Below are positions 60,757-64,000 of a DNA stretch of 64,000 nt, piece by piece (the stretch's first letter is position 1; each line of letters begins with the position of its first letter). The DNA comes from Heterodera schachtii (lineage: Eukaryota > Nematoda > Chromadorea > Rhabditida > Heteroderidae), in contig SIJG01000065.1 in NCBI GenBank assembly GCA_023374025.1, forward strand, positions 667,496 through 731,495, in the 5' to 3' direction. The position numbers and the translations under genes are program-made. Below the pieces are notes generated by a model. It saw nothing but the letters and a program-made list of their open reading frames with translations. It had not been told where the DNA came from and did not search any database.

Positions 60757-62708
60757 TTCTGTGAAAATTTTAGGTTATGTAACTTGGCCACAAAATTTTG
60801 TTGTTTTTGGCTAATGTAATAAAAATACAAATGTTAAAATTGAATAACAACTTGTCGGCTAAACATTGGATCAAACAAATTTTCAATACTTTCCATTCAC
60901 TTAAGTATTGTTCGCGAAACGTTAAAAAACTTAAGCGATAAAAGTGGAAATGAATCTCATATTCGTGATCAGCGCACCCGAAAAGCCCAGAAAACAAAAC
61001 AAAGATAAAAAAAAATTCATGTGACGTAAAGTGAAAAAGTACCAAAAATAATCCGCAGCCAAGCAGATTCGAACTCCGGTACTTATACAGTTTAGGCCAC
61101 ATGAATATATTTTTCTTTTTTTTCAAAAGTCATTAAAATATGTTTCCAAGGGTTTTCGGGGTCGCTGATCACGAATCAAGCATACATTTCGATCAATTGC
61201 GAATTCCGGACCCGAATTCGAACAAAAAGCCGAAAGTCCAAAATTTTAAATTCACATTTTTGCTTCAAAATCGGTTTAAACACATGGAAATAAACTGAAA
61301 GCAATCACTCTTTCAATAAAAGATAGGTAATTTAATAAAAACCGTTTTTAGACAAAAAAAAATGCGAAATTCGAAAATTTGAACTTTCGATTTTTTGTTC
61401 GAATTCGGGTCAGGAGTTCGTAATGGTCGAAATGGATGTCATATTCGTGATCAGCGACCCCAAAAACCCCATGGTTACATTTTTTATGTCTTTTAACAAC
61501 AAAAAAAATCCATGTGGCCTAAACTGTATAAGTACCCGAACTCCAGATGGCAAAAATATTGACATTAAAATTTTCAAAGTTGAGGGTATATTCCTCAAAA
61601 TTTCTTCAAATCCCCAAATGTAAAGTAAAACTTTAAAAAATGGCAAATATGGTATTGAAATCATATAATTGGAAACCCTATTGATCAGCGACCCCTAAAA
61701 CCTTTAAACATGTTTTCATGATTTAAAAAAAAAAATTTTTTTTCGAAAAATGCTCGAATTCGGGTTCGGAATTGTCCAAAAAGAGGCAGGATTCGTACTC
61801 AGCGCCCAAAATACCCTTAGAAACGTTTTTGAATTTACATTTCAAATTAAAAAAAAAATTTCCGGACCAGTAAAACACATGAATGACCTGCAATTCTGAA
61901 TTGAGTTCCTAAAATTTAATATTCAAATTCAACACACCCGGGGACCTTCCTTTGCCACTAGAGAAAGTCAAAAAAGCCATAGAGATTTGCTCTTTAGCAT
62001 AAAGGCGAGAACAAAAATGTAGTCATGAACATATAATTAAGCACTAATACCGGCTGCTCTCATCATTTAAATTTGAAAGAATGCAATTTATTCATGGCGA
62101 AAATATAGGTCGTTTAAAATGTGTCTGTATGAAAATAAGTGCTGGAGCTTAAGGATTGGGTAGGTCGATGAGTGAAAACATTTGATCAAAAATGGGAAGG
62201 GAGAGGCCATCGAACAAAACACCAGAGGAGAGTAAAAATTGAAGAGAAGAGTACCAAACCAAGTGAAACGAATGTAACAAATGCATTTTGTTGGGACGGT
62301 TCAGTCCCAGCGGCATTTGACCACTTCAGTCCCAAGTCCATAAGTGTGTCCAAAATGCTTTCCCCAAATTCTCTCAAAACATTTCTTTTGCTTATTTCAC
62401 AATCATTGATCCGACTTGATTTGGTTACTGTTCTTCAATTAATCAGAGGATAGGGCAAGGAGCACTGGGCAATTCTCAAATATTTTCGACGTTAGAATTC
62501 CCATATAAATCTTTAATTAAGACCAGTGCCGCCGTTAATTTTGGGAAGGGCGAAGAGAAAAAACGCAATGGGAGGGAAAGAACGAATGGGCGAGAGATCG
62601 GTGGCATTAGCCACCAGTGGGCATCCGAGTCATTTTCTTGTGGTTCTTTCCGACTTCGACTTCCTCCGGATTTGTGTTGGTTCTCTGTGCCGCCCAATAA
62701 TAAACCAA
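60757..62708. repeat. Non-coding region of degenerate dispersed repeats
   Basis: The motif ATTCGTGATCAGCGACCCC, in either orientation, recurs near 60962, 61158, 61445, 61680 and 61793. A TGTGGCCTAAACTGTATAAG block occurs near 61494 and, inverted, near 61090. A CGGACCCGAATTCGAAC block near 61208 matches the flank of the foldback element near 40095. No gene is supported, although AT-rich frames are open in places. Confidence 0.75.
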
Positions 62709-64000
62709 TCAGTAAACACAGTTGGAGATCTGCTGGATGGGATGGTTGTGCTCGCCCGATCGGAACACGGTGATCACTCCGTTGTTCTCCGTAACAGCCA
62801 ACCTCAAACAAATCTCATTGTCAGTTAAGAAGCGGACACGAAGCACTCACAGCTTGAACATGCACCGCTCGTTGTGTCTGTGGCGATTGCAGCGGAAATG
62901 CCTGTTCTTGCCGTGGAAGGTCGTCTTGTGCACCGTCACCCGTTGCGCCTGTCGCAACGTTTCCAACTCTTCCGCGGTCGTCACCGTCTGCATCGGAATC
63001 CAATTGGTGCGCGGGTTGCCTGAGGGAGAGAAAACGAGAACAGCGATTAGCAAATGTCTCAATGTTCCACAGGAGGGACTAAGAAGGCACAGGGGTCTCA
63101 GTGATTCTCACCAGGCAATCGACCTGTTGCTCTCCCCGACGGCACCACCGCGTGGTTGTGATCCCCGCTTTTGTACACGCGAAACGTCCCGTCCTCCGAT
63201 TGGATGGCCAACATTTTGAAAGGGCACTTCTCCTGGTGCCGGTGTCGATTGCAGCGGTAGTGTTTGATCAACTTCAATGGACAAAAAGGGTTGGCCTTCA
63301 ATCGCACCAATTGAATGATCAGTCAGCCACCTGCTTCCCATCTGTGCCGTTGCTAATCGTTTTGTGTACGATCGCCTGACTTCGCACTTTCAGTTCCTCC
63401 AATAAGTCTTTGCTGGCGATTGTGGTCAGAAATTCCATACTTGCGGCGGCAGCAGCTACATTTTGGCTGATTGGCTCAACAACCGTACAAATGCGGTTCA
63501 CTACTGTACTCTCACTTCCCATCATACTGTGACACTCTTCCCGATTGTCTCCCCCCTCTGGTTTCTCTTCCCCATCCTACAGTGTGCCTCTCCCACTACT
63601 GTACGCGCCCTTCCCGTCATACTGTGGCGCTTTTCCCGTAATGTCTCTGTTTCCCATCGTTTCTCTGTCGGGAGCACTCTCTCCCTCTTCTCTCTCTCTC
63701 TCTACCTACAATGCTAATCCCTCTCTCCACTGCTCATTATGTTTGCTTCCCCACCAGCTGCTGCAGCGGCAGAAGCGGCGGAGGAATTGGCGGAGCTGCT
63801 GCCACTCGTGTTCCCACTGCCGCTGATGGCCGTCGTGCCCACGGCGCCCATCGCGTCGCCCCCCGGCGCCTCCCGTTTGATCTGTTGCTGCTGCTGCGGC
63901 TGTTGTTGGCTTTGCTGCTGTTGTTGCTGCTGCTGTTGCTGTTGTGCAAGGTTCTGATGGACGCTGACAATTTGAGCATTTGGAGGAAAAGCGATTCCTC
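62709..64000 (-). CDS. Q-rich putative transcription factor with two FLYWCH/WRKY-GCM1-like zinc modules (5' partial)
   Basis: Reading leftward from the window end, the chain starts FPPNAQIVSVHQNLAQ, then a long polyQ run, IKREAPGG (a possible SUMO site), a Gly/Ser/Ala-rich linker, and SMEFLTTIASKDLLEELKVR. Two related modules follow. Module 1 has VHKTISNGTDGK, HYRCNRHRHQEKCPFKMLAI and VYKSGDHNHA. Module 2 has VHKTTFHGKNRHFRCNRHRH, NERCMFKLLAVTENNG and VFRSGEHNHP. Both keep a C-x8-C pair and an HxH pair, the metal-binding pattern of the FLYWCH/WRKY-GCM1 superfamily, so DNA binding is likely. The protein ends QQISNCVY at 62709. The 5' end is outside the window. It is not assigned to a C. elegans orthologue. 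Confidence 0.72.

Noticed and set aside
61040..61110. Possible tRNA from an ATTCGAACTCCGG T-loop-like motif
   Set aside because: There is no A box at the right distance and the stems do not pair. The block also recurs near 61494 as part of a dispersed repeat.

Overview
This 64 kb window is a eukaryotic nuclear sequence. It looks like the chromosome of a tylenchid plant-parasitic nematode of the cyst-nematode type (Heterodera or Globodera). The genes match nematode families (scc-3, nsy-1, pkc-3, rab-21, a spermidine synthase of the C. elegans SPDS-1 type, NDC1, a nicotinic receptor subunit), are cut by many introns of about 40-150 bases, and include several GC-AG introns. The non-coding DNA is AT-rich and full of long C/G homopolymers, GA/CT tracts, minisatellites and small transposons. 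The genus is an inference. I see no prokaryotic features, rRNA genes, CRISPR arrays or convincing tRNA genes.

Layout. 1-2452 (+): 3' part of a carboxylesterase/cholinesterase-family protein that has lost its catalytic serine and histidine. 3898-6227 (+): secreted, probably GPI-anchored, cysteine-rich protein with repeated ET/Ly6-like modules. 6811-9981 (+): nicotinic acetylcholine receptor subunit. It converges across a CT microsatellite with 10432-14138 (-), a complete phospholipase B-like gene whose introns hold minisatellites. 15967-18482 (+): secreted protein with a C-terminal lipocalin domain. 18628-19186 (-): small uncertain gene. 21361-23844 (+) NDC1 and 24090-26142 (+) PUS3 lie head to tail and may form an operon. 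26261-27606 (-) rab-21, 28451-30549 (-) a membrane-anchored methyltransferase-like protein and 31009-32702 (-) spermidine synthase follow. 33325-38120 (+) is the cohesin subunit SCC-3/STAG. 38121-40572 is a transposon-rich gap with a 900-bp foldback element. 40573-42231 (+) is an ORP9-like oxysterol-binding protein. 42781-45005 (-) is an orphan class A GPCR. 45006-48102 is non-coding. 48103-56688 (-) is the MAP3K ASK1/NSY-1, with a hAT-type MITE in an intron. 57306-60756 (-) is atypical PKC (pkc-3). 60757-62708 holds degenerate dispersed repeats. 62709-64000 (-) is the 3' part of a Q-rich protein with two FLYWCH/WRKY-GCM1-like zinc-binding modules.

The genes are ordinary housekeeping, signalling and surface genes and do not form one pathway, apart from the possible NDC1-PUS3 operon. 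The most unusual material is in the mobile DNA: a foldback element with array-type inverted ends and a 9-bp target duplication, carrying a nested MITE and sitting inside an older repeat; a two-copy palindromic MITE family; and an intronic hAT MITE with an exact 8-bp duplication. The gene-level oddities are the dead esterase, the frame break in the ET-module gene, and the repeat that supplies a splice acceptor. Gene ends were read by eye from splice signals and protein similarity, so exact exon borders are provisional.
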